A DNA stretch of 10,842 nt from Pseudomonadota bacterium (GTDB lineage: Bacteria > Chloroflexota > Ktedonobacteria > Ktedonobacterales > JACDGC01), in contig JAJPKG010000487.1 of assembly GCA_021323815.1 (NCBI GenBank), positions 1 to 10,842 of the forward strand. The letters run 5' to 3'. Below the pieces are notes generated by a model. The model was not told the DNA's origin and searched no databases. It saw only the letters and a program-made list of their open reading frames with translations. Made by a program: the position numbers and the translations under genes. Below are positions 1 through 5,280 of the stretch, piece after piece (the stretch's first letter is position 1; every line of letters begins with the position of its first letter).

Positions 1-605
1 CCCAGGCCGACTACGCCAAAGATGAGCAGAAGGGTATCGATCACGTTTTCGATGCCGTCAGGGAAACCATTGATGCCCAACCCCGTCTTGATGCCAAAGA
101 CATCCGGCAGGTTGGAAAATAGCCAGGGGATGAGATCGACAGCCAGCGCGGCGGTAAGCGCGAAGAAGGCGAACAACGCCGGTGCCGTGTCCGCGTCGGA
201 ACGCACGCGATGCTGATAGAAGATGTCCGGCTCGGCGGCCAGTTTGGGGATGATCGGACGTGGCACTTTGCGCTGGACCGGCGGACGCAGATTCGCCAGC
301 GCATAGCCGAGTGAAAGCGTCACCAGCGCGATGAGGCTCGCGGAAAACAGCAGGGTCAGCACCGCATTGGCGCGTGGCGAGGTTGTCAGCGCGGCGACGC
401 GTGCCAGCGCCGTGACGAGCATCTGAAAGGCAACGATCGGCAACAGATCAGTTGCCCGCGTGAGGGGGCGTGGCTCCGGCTCCGCGACGCTCGCGCGCAC
501 GGCCACACTGGCGCGCCGGCGCAGCACAATGGCATCGGCAATGACCGTGATCCCTGCCAGCAGCATGGCTATTGTCCAGATGAGCGATGTTATCTGAAAC
601 AACAT
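1..605 (-). CDS. multi-pass membrane protein, C-terminus beyond the window
   Basis: I do not recognise the family. The frame opens at ATG (603-605) and stays open to the left edge, giving 201 codons without a stop. An AAAGGA Shine-Dalgarno at 614-619 lies 8 nt before the ATG, which supports this start. Hydrophobic segments are visible at about residues 1-27 (beginning MLFQITSLIWTIAMLLAG), 52-72, 80-106, 142-166 and 186-201, so there are at least four or five membrane spans. A polar, Arg- and Pro-containing stretch at about 106-140 is probably a loop. No catalytic motif is seen in the visible part. The next gene upstream on this strand ends at 868, so this gene probably has its own promoter somewhere in 606-867. 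The membrane location is well supported; the function is unknown. Confidence 0.72.
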   Translation of the reverse strand, partial: MLFQITSLIWTIAMLLAGITVIADAIVLRRRASVAVRASVAEPEPRPLTRATDLLPIVAFQMLVTALARVAALTTSPRANAVLTLLFSASLIALVTLSLGYALANLRPPVQRKVPRPIIPKLAAEPDIFYQHRVRSDADTAPALFAFFALTAALAVDLIPWLFSNLPDVFGIKTGLGINGFPDGIENVIDTLLLIFGVVGL

Positions 606-867
606 CTTCCGTGTCCTTTCCCACCACCCACCCTCCGCTCAGTGCAACGCGCAGCACCCTACAGCAGCCGCGCTCCATTCCCCGGTCGCGCAGGCGGACT
701 TAGCGGTTTTAGCCCCCCAGGCGCGAATAATGATGTTGTAGCACATAGCACGGACATCGCCGGCAAGGCCGCCTTCCGGCTCACAAGAGCAACCCCTCCG
801 GGCTGTGTCCGGCGTTCATGGAAAATTCGGCTGACTCATAGTGGCGCGGTTTCAACCGCCGCCTCGC
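606..867. other. intergenic region with one bulged hairpin
   Basis: No gene is supported here. A GC-rich hairpin spans 759-780: GCCGG, a one-base bulge and AAGG pair with CCTT and CCGGC around a 3-nt loop. It lies downstream of the CPBP gene and could end that transcript, but neither strand shows a clear U-tract after it. A short AT-richer patch at about 725-750 could hold a promoter for the gene starting at 605, although no convincing -35/-10 pair was found. Confidence 0.35.
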
Positions 868-1764
868 CTAGACGAACTTCGCCGCTTCATCCGCCGGCCC
901 ATCAACATGAGGCACAGCGGGTGATTCGGGCATTGCGCCCGGCTGTTGCTCCGGTTCAACAGAGGGCACATTCGACCTGATCGGCCACTTGCCCTGCCGG
1001 CGCAGGCGATAGAGTGTGATGGAAAGTGACGCAATGGTGCAGGTATCCACCAGATTGTGGAAGATGATCGGTCCCAGCAGCGAGCCGGTTCCCTGAAACA
1101 GCAGCGCCAGGACGAATGACGCAATGGTGCGACCTGGCAGCAGCCGCACGAATTGCTGGCGCGTTTCGCCGCCGAGCATGACGTTGCGATAGTGATAGAA
1201 GACGAAGATGAACGCGGCGATCACCGTTCCCAGCAAGATGCTGAAGCCGCCGAGGTGCACCGCCTGGGGCATGGCGCGGTCCAGCAGGGTTTGGATGATG
1301 CCGCGAAACGGGATCTCTTCCAGCGGACCGACAAAGATGACGGCATAGGTGATGGAGCCGATGACATCCAGCAGCGAGCGGCCAAAGGGAACATTCATGG
1401 GACTGAGGCCCTCGCGGGCGGCAATGGGCGCGGCGATGGCGCTGGGCAGCCCCAGCAGCAGGCCGAGCGGGATGGCGACGCCCAGGCTCGCGCCCAGGTG
1501 ATGTGCGTTCAGTCCGATTTGCTCCGGCGTGAGGCGAAAGAGCCACATGAGCAGCGCGAAAATGGCGACCATGAACGGCGCGAGCGCCATATTCACCAGC
1601 CAGAAGCGATCCACGCGCAACACGCGCCATTGGTCGCGCGGGCGGTGCTGCACCAGCCGCGCCAGCGCGCTGAGCGCCTGGCCGAACGCGATCATGACGG
1701 CCAGCACGCCGGCGGCCTGCGCCAGCCCTATGCCCGCCGCCCCCCAGGGATTCATCGGTGCCAT
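868..1764 (-). CDS. CPBP family intramembrane glutamic-type (CAAX-like) protease
   Basis: This is a 298-residue multi-pass membrane protein with the CPBP/Abi (PF02517-type) signature. Motif 1 is EEIPFR at residues 149-154 (EExxxR). Motif 2 is F187-x3-H191 in FVFYH. Motif 3 is H236 in FHNLVD, with Asp240 where Asn is usual. In the family the Glu and His residues form the active site of membrane-embedded proteases related to Rce1, which cleave within or near the bilayer; the substrate here is unknown. Hydrophobic helices lie at about 10-38, 54-76, 92-114, 132-147, 170-191, 213-233 and 238-252. The C-terminal 45 residues are polar and Pro-rich. The start at 1764 is chosen because GGGAGGAG (1773-1780) lies 8 nt upstream. 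An in-frame extension to 1899 would overlap the DUF2335 gene and adds charged, non-family sequence. Some CPBP proteins act in bacteriocin immunity, but nothing nearby points to that. Confidence 0.87.
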   Translation of the reverse strand: MAPMNPWGAAGIGLAQAAGVLAVMIAFGQALSALARLVQHRPRDQWRVLRVDRFWLVNMALAPFMVAIFALLMWLFRLTPEQIGLNAHHLGASLGVAIPLGLLLGLPSAIAAPIAAREGLSPMNVPFGRSLLDVIGSITYAVIFVGPLEEIPFRGIIQTLLDRAMPQAVHLGGFSILLGTVIAAFIFVFYHYRNVMLGGETRQQFVRLLPGRTIASFVLALLFQGTGSLLGPIIFHNLVDTCTIASLSITLYRLRRQGKWPIRSNVPSVEPEQQPGAMPESPAVPHVDGPADEAAKFV

Positions 1765-1794
1765 GCGTCTCGCTCCTCCCGGTCTCATCCGTGC

Positions 1795-1817
1795 AAGAGA
1801 TAAGGTTACTATCTCTT
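1795..1817. repeat. 8-bp inverted repeat between the DUF2335 and CPBP genes
   Basis: AAGAGATA (1795-1802) and TATCTCTT (1810-1817) are perfect reverse complements around a 7-nt spacer. The right arm touches the last base of the DUF2335 stop codon and the left arm lies about 15 nt above the CPBP Shine-Dalgarno. It could be a weak AU-rich terminator, a processing hairpin in a shared transcript, or an operator for the CPBP gene. There is no U-tract on the minus strand. Confidence 0.45.
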
Positions 1818-2284
1818 CACTGCTCTTTTTCAGCGCCCGCTTGGGTTGAACGCGCGCGCAATCCCGAACCAAAGACAAAAACACCTGCCAATGTGGCAAG
1901 ATCAGCTACACTGATAAACCCGGCTACCCATACCTGGCCTTCCAATCCAAGCCATAAGGCGACGCCGAAACCGATGACAGCAATGATAAAACCTAAGTAC
2001 AGTCCACGTGTTGAGCGAATGGCTGCACGCATCTCGATCTGATGACGATGTAGTTGTTCACGCTCTTCCAGCATTCGGCGGTGTTTCGATTCTTCTTCAG
2101 TCCACCTGATAATGATATCTATTGTGCCGTTATGAATATGCTCGTATTGGGAAAGAAGCTCGGCAGGGGGCAGTGGGCTTTGAAAAGACAGTGTTAAGTG
2201 TGTTTGAGTTTGCACATCATCGTTTTGGTGCGGCAAGGCACCATGCTGTCCTTGCCGTTGAGGAACATTTCGATTTCGAGGCAC
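1817..2284 (-). CDS. DUF2335 family small membrane protein
   Basis: The 155-residue product has the layout of DUF2335 (COG5346, predicted membrane protein). A polar N-terminus is followed by the family-like PLPPAELLSQYEHI motif at about residues 37-50. A long charged amphipathic helix runs through about 51-90 and contains EEESKHRRMLEEREQLHRHQ, the 'E-x-HR' type repeat seen in the family. Two transmembrane helices follow at about 96-113 and 117-138, with a short basic tail. No biochemical function is established for the family, so only a membrane-anchored, possibly coiled-coil role is stated. The start is GTG at 2284, supported by GAGGGG at 2293-2298 with 8-nt spacing. The upstream small gene ends TAG with its G shared with this GTG, so translational coupling is likely. 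The gene lies in a patch of visibly lower GC than its flanks. Confidence 0.8.
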   Translation of the reverse strand: MPRNRNVPQRQGQHGALPHQNDDVQTQTHLTLSFQSPLPPAELLSQYEHIHNGTIDIIIRWTEEESKHRRMLEEREQLHRHQIEMRAAIRSTRGLYLGFIIAVIGFGVALWLGLEGQVWVAGFISVADLATLAGVFVFGSGLRARSTQAGAEKEQ

Positions 2285-2493
2285 TATTTCTGCCCCTCGG
2301 AATGTTGGCGTTCAAATCGCTCCAAAGCTCTTCGCATATCACACCCGATCATCTTCCAGTCAGATTCAAGAGCCTGGGCGATGCGACGGTGCTCTGGATG
2401 CGGTTTAGGTGAAGGAAATAAAGCCCCCGCAAAATCAAATAAATAGGCAGCGCCTTCGAGATATTGCATCAGCGCCTTCCTTATGTAGGACAT
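2284..2493 (-). CDS. 69-residue hypothetical protein coupled to DUF2335
   Basis: I do not recognise this family. It is a small soluble-looking protein of 69 residues. The N-terminal half is moderately hydrophobic (MSYIRKALMQYLEGAAYLFD, residues 1-20), followed by FPSPKPHPEHRR. The C-terminal half is a predicted amphipathic helix rich in Arg and Glu with one Cys (C51). The ATG at 2493 has a strong Shine-Dalgarno, GGGGAGGG at 2500-2507 with 6-nt spacing, and the stop overlaps the DUF2335 start by one base. Those two facts, with the perfect TATAAT at 2550-2555, argue that it is a real gene and the first cistron of a two-gene operon. The paired small-protein and membrane-protein arrangement resembles accessory modules, but no function can be assigned. 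Confidence 0.66.
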   Translation of the reverse strand: MSYIRKALMQYLEGAAYLFDFAGALFPSPKPHPEHRRIAQALESDWKMIGCDMRRALERFERQHSEGQK

Positions 2494-2549
2494 GACCTGC
2501 CCTCCCCATCAAACAGACGGACACAGTGCCGCCGGCTTAGTACGAAGTG

Positions 2550-2558
2550 ATTATACCA
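2550..2558 (-). promoter_or_regulatory. extended -10 promoter for the 69-aa/DUF2335 operon
   Basis: Read on the minus strand the site is TGG-TATAAT, a perfect -10 hexamer (2550-2555) with an upstream TG extension. No good -35 hexamer is found at 16-18 nt, as is common for extended -10 promoters. The predicted start of transcription is near 2543, about 50 nt before the ATG at 2493. Confidence 0.6.
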
Positions 2559-2585
2559 TATTTTACGCATGAAAAGCCTGGTGAC

Positions 2586-3803
2586 TTATTCGTAGGTGAG
2601 CACGAGGCGCATCACGCCGGAACGCGCCTGGCGCAGCGCGTGACGAATGCGCGTCGCCGGCACGCGATGGGTGATGAAGCCGTCGATGGAGATTTGCTTT
2701 TTGCGCAACAGCCGCGCGGCCACTGCCATGCTGGACCAGCGCCCGCGCTGGTTTTCCTTCGCGTCGGGTGGGGGCGGTTCGCTGCCGGCACCAGCCACGC
2801 CGACGATGGTGATCTCATCTTGCTGCACCAGCGAGGGATCAACCCGCACGGCACGGGCGGGAGCTGCGACGCTGACCACCAGTCCCCCGCTCTGCGCCAG
2901 CCGCACCGCTTCCGCCAGCGAGGCCGTCGTACCCAGGCAATCATAGATGATGTCGAAGCCGCCCAGCACATAGGTGGTTCCCCGGCGCTGAAAGGTCTGC
3001 GCGTTGGTCAGCGCCGCGCCTTTGCGCGAGATTTGCCCCGCCCGCGCCGGAATGATGTGATTGACGCCGAGGCGCTGCGCCAGTTTCGCCTCATGCACCT
3101 CGTCGGTGGCCAGCACAATCTGCGCGCTGGGAGCCATCGCTTTCAGTGTGGCGCAGAGCAGTTGCCCCACCGCATTCCCGCCGATGACCAATGTCTGCAT
3201 CCCCGGCTCCGGCAGGCGATGCAGCACGGCGCGGGCAGCGCGCGCGGCTGGTTCCAACAGCACGGACTGGTCGTCAGTGAGCGCGTCCGGCACCAGAAAG
3301 AGCTGGCTTTCGTGGACGATCATCTCATCTCCCCAGCCCGCGCCGGTGCCGCTCCACGGCACAGCGCGATGCTGGCACAGCGCGGGGTTCCCGGTGGCAC
3401 AGGGGCGGCACGGCGGCTGCAAGCTCAGCGTGGCGCAGGTGGAAAGCGGTTCGCCGGTAAGCACCACGCGATCCCCAACCTGCACCAGCGTCACATCCGG
3501 CCCCACCTCTGTCACCCAGCCCACCACCTCGCGTCCCAGATAGCGCCGTTTCGGCTGGGGAATGGCCTGCGCCGCCGTGCCACGCAGCAAACCCTGCGCC
3601 AGGGCGAGATCCGCCTCGCCGATGCCCGCCTGGCGGTTGCGCACGCGCACCCATTGCCCACCTGGCAAAACGGCCTCGCGCCGCGTGGGATGCCCCACAT
3701 GGACGCGCCCCAGCCTGCTCAGCATCACTCCCGGCCATACGGGCCGCAGGGTGCGTGCCAGTCCGTCCCGCAGGGGCGCACGCTCGATCCATACACACCA
3801 CAC
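2586..3803 (-). CDS. MDR-superfamily (zinc-type alcohol dehydrogenase-like) oxidoreductase lacking catalytic zinc ligands
   Basis: The 405-residue protein has the fold order of medium-chain dehydrogenases. A GroES-like N-terminal domain spans about residues 25-170, with LGREVVGWVTEVG (89-101) and a partial structural-zinc loop C132-x2-C135-x7-C143. A Rossmann NAD(P) domain spans about 200-335 with the GGNAVG nucleotide loop at 208-213. A C-terminal return to the catalytic domain ends at 405. The EPAARAARAV stretch at 184-193 is typical of sorbitol and threonine dehydrogenase relatives. The usual catalytic-zinc Cys (family GxCxTD) is Gly62 in AGIGEADL, and the usual His of GHE is Arg91. The substrate and even dehydrogenase activity are therefore uncertain. 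The start is GTG at 3803, with GAGGAG at 3814-3819 and 10-nt spacing. An inserted segment at about 258-280 lengthens the protein beyond the usual 340-360 residues. It is monocistronic by context, with its own promoter at 3839-3868. Confidence 0.85.
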   Translation of the reverse strand: MWCVWIERAPLRDGLARTLRPVWPGVMLSRLGRVHVGHPTRREAVLPGGQWVRVRNRQAGIGEADLALAQGLLRGTAAQAIPQPKRRYLGREVVGWVTEVGPDVTLVQVGDRVVLTGEPLSTCATLSLQPPCRPCATGNPALCQHRAVPWSGTGAGWGDEMIVHESQLFLVPDALTDDQSVLLEPAARAARAVLHRLPEPGMQTLVIGGNAVGQLLCATLKAMAPSAQIVLATDEVHEAKLAQRLGVNHIIPARAGQISRKGAALTNAQTFQRRGTTYVLGGFDIIYDCLGTTASLAEAVRLAQSGGLVVSVAAPARAVRVDPSLVQQDEITIVGVAGAGSEPPPPDAKENQRGRWSSMAVAARLLRKKQISIDGFITHRVPATRIRHALRQARSGVMRLVLTYE

Positions 3804-3838
3804 GCCGGCTTAGCTCCTCACCTGTTCGTCCGCCTCTG

Positions 3839-3868
3839 AGTGTAACATGCGCGAGGGGGATGCGGCAA
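3839..3868 (-). promoter_or_regulatory. sigma70-type promoter for the MDR gene
   Basis: On the minus strand TTGCCG (3863-3868) is followed after 18 nt by TACACT (3839-3844), with an upstream TGT extension to the -10. The expected transcription start near 3832 gives a leader of about 29 nt before the GTG at 3803. It lies just downstream of the palindrome that should end the preceding transcript. Confidence 0.5.
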
Positions 3869-3877
3869 GCAAAGAGC

Positions 3878-3909
3878 GGGCGGCGGATCTCGCGCGAGAT
3901 CCGCCGCCC
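3878..3909 (-). terminator. perfect 32-nt palindrome, likely transcription terminator
   Basis: The stretch beginning GGGCGGCGGATCTCG is its own exact reverse complement over all 32 bases, so RNA could form a stem of about 14-15 bp with almost no loop. It sits 31 nt after the stop of the Cys-rich gene and before the MDR promoter. After the stem the minus strand reads GCTCTTTGCTTG, a poor U-tract, and the plus strand has only CTGAAAAAG. Termination is therefore plausible but not textbook; a protein-binding palindrome is the alternative. Confidence 0.6.
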
Positions 3910-3939
3910 CTGAAAAAGCCTTAAGCCGGCACAGGCACG

Positions 3940-4590
3940 TTACTTGTGGGCCGTGTGCACCATCGGCTTGTGCGCATAATCGGTGTAGGTGCCGCAACCG
4001 CAGCCGCCCGTGAAGCCGCCGAGGTCGCCGCCATAGCCAATGCCATAATCACCATAGCCGAAGCCGCTGAGATCGCAGCCGCAGCCATAATCACTATAGC
4101 CATAGGTGCCGAAGCCGAAATCGCCGCCATAGCCGAAGCCGCTGAGGTCACAGCCGCAGCCGTAATTGCCATAGCCGCAATCGCTGAAGATGCCGACTCC
4201 ATAGCCAAAGCCCAGACCGCCGCCGAAGTAGCAGCCAGTGCCGCAATTGGCTCCGCCGTTGAAAGGATCAAAGGTGGTGGGGCACCCGCACGTGAAGAGC
4301 TTGCTGTTGCAGGTGCACTTGCTGTTCTTGCCGCTATTGCAGCCGCAAGAATCCGTATTTTTGGATGCGGTCTTCGACGTGGTTTTGCCGGTGGTTTTGT
4401 TGCTTGCCGGGTGGAAACATGGACATGTGCCGGTGCAGGTGGTCGTCTTGTGGGCCACCGTGCCGTGCGCTGTGACCGGGTGCGCCATTGCCGGCGCTGC
4501 GGCCAGGCTGGCCGTCGCCATGCCTGTCACCAGCGCGAACGTCGCCGCGATAACAAACCGTCCCACTGTACTCTGCAGAGATTTCAACAC
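3940..4590 (-). CDS. secreted Gly/Cys/Tyr-rich repeat protein
   Basis: I recognise no family. A typical signal peptide covers about residues 1-36: basic KSLQSTVGR, a hydrophobic core FVIAATFALVTG, and an AMA cleavage site before HPV. The mature part begins with a Thr/Lys/Ser-rich linker (about 37-95), then becomes Gly/Tyr/Phe-rich. There are 18 cysteines. Fourteen of them form seven C-x-C pairs (56/58, 82/84, 92/94, 101/103, 145/147, 170/172, 197/199), and five of the seven pairs are CGC. A 25-residue unit containing YGCGCDLSGFGYG occurs twice (143-155 and 168-180). His residues cluster at both ends (37, 42, 47, 60; 207, 212, 215). An extracellular structural, adhesive or metal-binding role is inference. 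The start is GTG at 4590, placed 8 nt from AGGAGG (4599-4604); TTG at 4593 is the alternative. No secretion or modification genes are adjacent. Confidence 0.78.
   Translation of the reverse strand: MLKSLQSTVGRFVIAATFALVTGMATASLAAAPAMAHPVTAHGTVAHKTTTCTGTCPCFHPASNKTTGKTTSKTASKNTDSCGCNSGKNSKCTCNSKLFTCGCPTTFDPFNGGANCGTGCYFGGGLGFGYGVGIFSDCGYGNYGCGCDLSGFGYGGDFGFGTYGYSDYGCGCDLSGFGYGDYGIGYGGDLGGFTGGCGCGTYTDYAHKPMVHTAHK
4052..4174 (-). repeat. tandem 75-bp repeat inside the Cys-rich gene
   Basis: Two 48-nt blocks, 4052-4099 and 4127-4174, are nearly identical and lie exactly 75 bases apart, so the reading frame is kept. They encode the two 25-residue YGCGCDLSGFGYG-containing units. Differences are mostly at third codon positions, which suggests duplication followed by selection on the protein. 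Confidence 0.8.
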
Positions 4591-4697
4591 CAAACCATCC
4601 TCCTCTAATTGGACGTGCTTGTTGTGTTCAGGCGGTTTATGTCAAACAGCCTGTGCCTGCTTCCAGGCGCTTTCAGTGTGTCACCGGGGAAGCAATT

Positions 4698-4728
4698 TGT
4701 ATAGCGATACAGGTTAAAATCAGGTTAA
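4698..4728 (-). promoter_or_regulatory. TTAACCTG direct repeat upstream of a -10, Cys-rich gene
   Basis: On the minus strand TTAACCTG occurs twice (4721-4728 and 4710-4717), with starts exactly 11 bp apart. Six nt downstream is TATACA (4698-4703), a plausible -10, and no recognisable -35 exists at 17 nt. Same-face direct repeats replacing the -35 are the known layout of promoters activated by OmpR/PhoB-family response regulators. The regulator itself is not in the window, so the assignment is inference. Confidence 0.4.
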
Positions 4729-4733
4729 GATTA

Positions 4734-4762
4734 TTGTGCAATAAACCATAATATGGTATTAT
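4734..4762 (+). promoter_or_regulatory. plus-strand promoter candidate, extended -10
   Basis: TTGTGC (4734-4739), a 17-nt spacer and TATTAT (4757-4762) preceded by TGG. A transcript starting near 4769 would carry the short frame at 4789 and then a leader of about 500 nt before the gene at 5281. The spacer contains the near-palindrome ACCATA-A-TATGGT. Confidence 0.4.
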
Positions 4763-4788
4763 TGTCATCAAAAACAGGATGATGATTT

Positions 4789-4914
4789 GTGAGCATTATG
4801 TCGTTCTCAGGCGTAAGGCGGCCTCATACGGTCAACGCTTCAACGATGCCCAGATACGTCTATAAAGAAACAGCAGAGCGTCATGTCAAAACAGTGCGAA
4901 TCCCCTCATTCTGA
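4789..4914 (+). CDS. possible 41-residue leader or small protein (marginal)
   Basis: GTG at 4789 (or in-frame ATG at 4798) opens a frame that stops with TGA at 4912-4914. The product would be basic (…MSFSGVRRPHTVNASTMPRY…) with no similarity I know. In favour are a weak AGGA at 4776-4779 with 9-nt spacing and a promoter candidate directly upstream. Against it are its small size and the lack of any composition or family support. It may be chance. Confidence 0.18.
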   Translation: MSIMSFSGVRRPHTVNASTMPRYVYKETAERHVKTVRIPSF

Positions 4915-5120
4915 TCAGACTGCCATGTTACGGGAAACAAAGATGTACGTCTCATCATATACAAAAGTCCTATCATGTTTGCAGGGCGGGGCTTACTTCA
5001 GAAGCAGCCGGTGTGATGCGGGGATGATGCGTCTCAGCCGGCGATAATCACCTGTGGCGCTTCAACGCGAACCGCACTTGATGAATCGCGTCTTTGAGTC
5101 GATACTAATGGATGAGCAGG

Positions 5121-5177
5121 ATGTACCATTCAGACGAGCCTTAATGCGTTTCGCAACGTCTTTTCGCTATGGTACAT
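5121..5177. repeat. separated 9-bp inverted repeat at the RlaP-like gene promoter
   Basis: ATGTACCAT (5121-5129) and ATGGTACAT (5169-5177) are exact reverse complements 39 bp apart. The right arm overlaps the proposed -10 of the plus-strand gene. GAGCAG also occurs just outside each arm (5114-5119 and 5181-5186) as a direct repeat. An operator pair is possible but unproven. Confidence 0.4.
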
Positions 5178-5178
5178 A
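5150..5178 (+). promoter_or_regulatory. promoter candidate for the RlaP-like gene
   Basis: TTCGCA (5150-5155), a 17-nt spacer, then TACATA (5173-5178) preceded by ATGG. Both hexamers are imperfect. The predicted start near 5185 would give a leader of about 95 nt to the ATG at 5281. Confidence 0.3.
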
Positions 5179-5280
5179 CTGAGCAGATCTGATGTGCCAG
5201 GACGCACGCAATCGTCATTCGGAACATTTCCCCCTGCTCATCTCTGTGGTTATTTATTTCGTCACGCAAGAGGATGCCGT

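Larger units (their letters stand above)
4591..5280. other. AT-richer intergenic region between divergent genes
   Basis: About 690 bases separate the Cys-rich gene (minus) from the RlaP-like gene (plus). By eye the base composition is clearly more AT-rich than the flanking genes. Within it are an 11-bp-period direct repeat (4710-4728), a plus-strand promoter candidate (4734-4762), a marginal 42-codon frame (4789-4914), an inverted repeat pair (5121-5129 and 5169-5177) and a second plus-strand promoter candidate (5150-5178). Between about 4915 and 5120 I see no gene, RNA fold or repeat that I can support. Confidence 0.5.

Noticed and set aside
1153..1803. 216-codon plus-strand frame opposite the CPBP protease
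   Set aside because: Its composition is His/Gln/Glu/Asp-rich without hydrophobic core. The minus strand has the EExxxR/FxxxH protease motifs and a strong ribosome-binding site.
2547..3839. 430-codon plus-strand open frame opposite the MDR gene
   Set aside because: The minus strand encodes a recognisable dehydrogenase with ribosome-binding site and promoter. The antisense translation is low-complexity in His, Arg and Gln.
4052..4174. Possible CRISPR-like repeats
   Set aside because: There are only two copies with a 75-bp period in frame with a protein repeat, and no further units or cas genes are present.
3946..4608. Ala/Ile-rich plus-strand open frame opposite the Cys-rich gene
   Set aside because: Its Ala repeats are the mirror of Gly and Cys codons on the other strand. 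The minus frame has a signal peptide and an AGGAGG site, which the plus frame lacks.
4643..4675. Short hairpin GCCTG-CTTC-CAGGC in the Cys-rich gene leader
   Set aside because: A 5-bp stem is too short to claim as a riboswitch or terminator in this sequence, and no conserved core is seen.
5194..5280. Upstream extension of the RlaP-like gene
   Set aside because: The extra 29 residues have no family support. The ATG at 5281 has an AAGAGG site at correct spacing, whereas 5194 has none.
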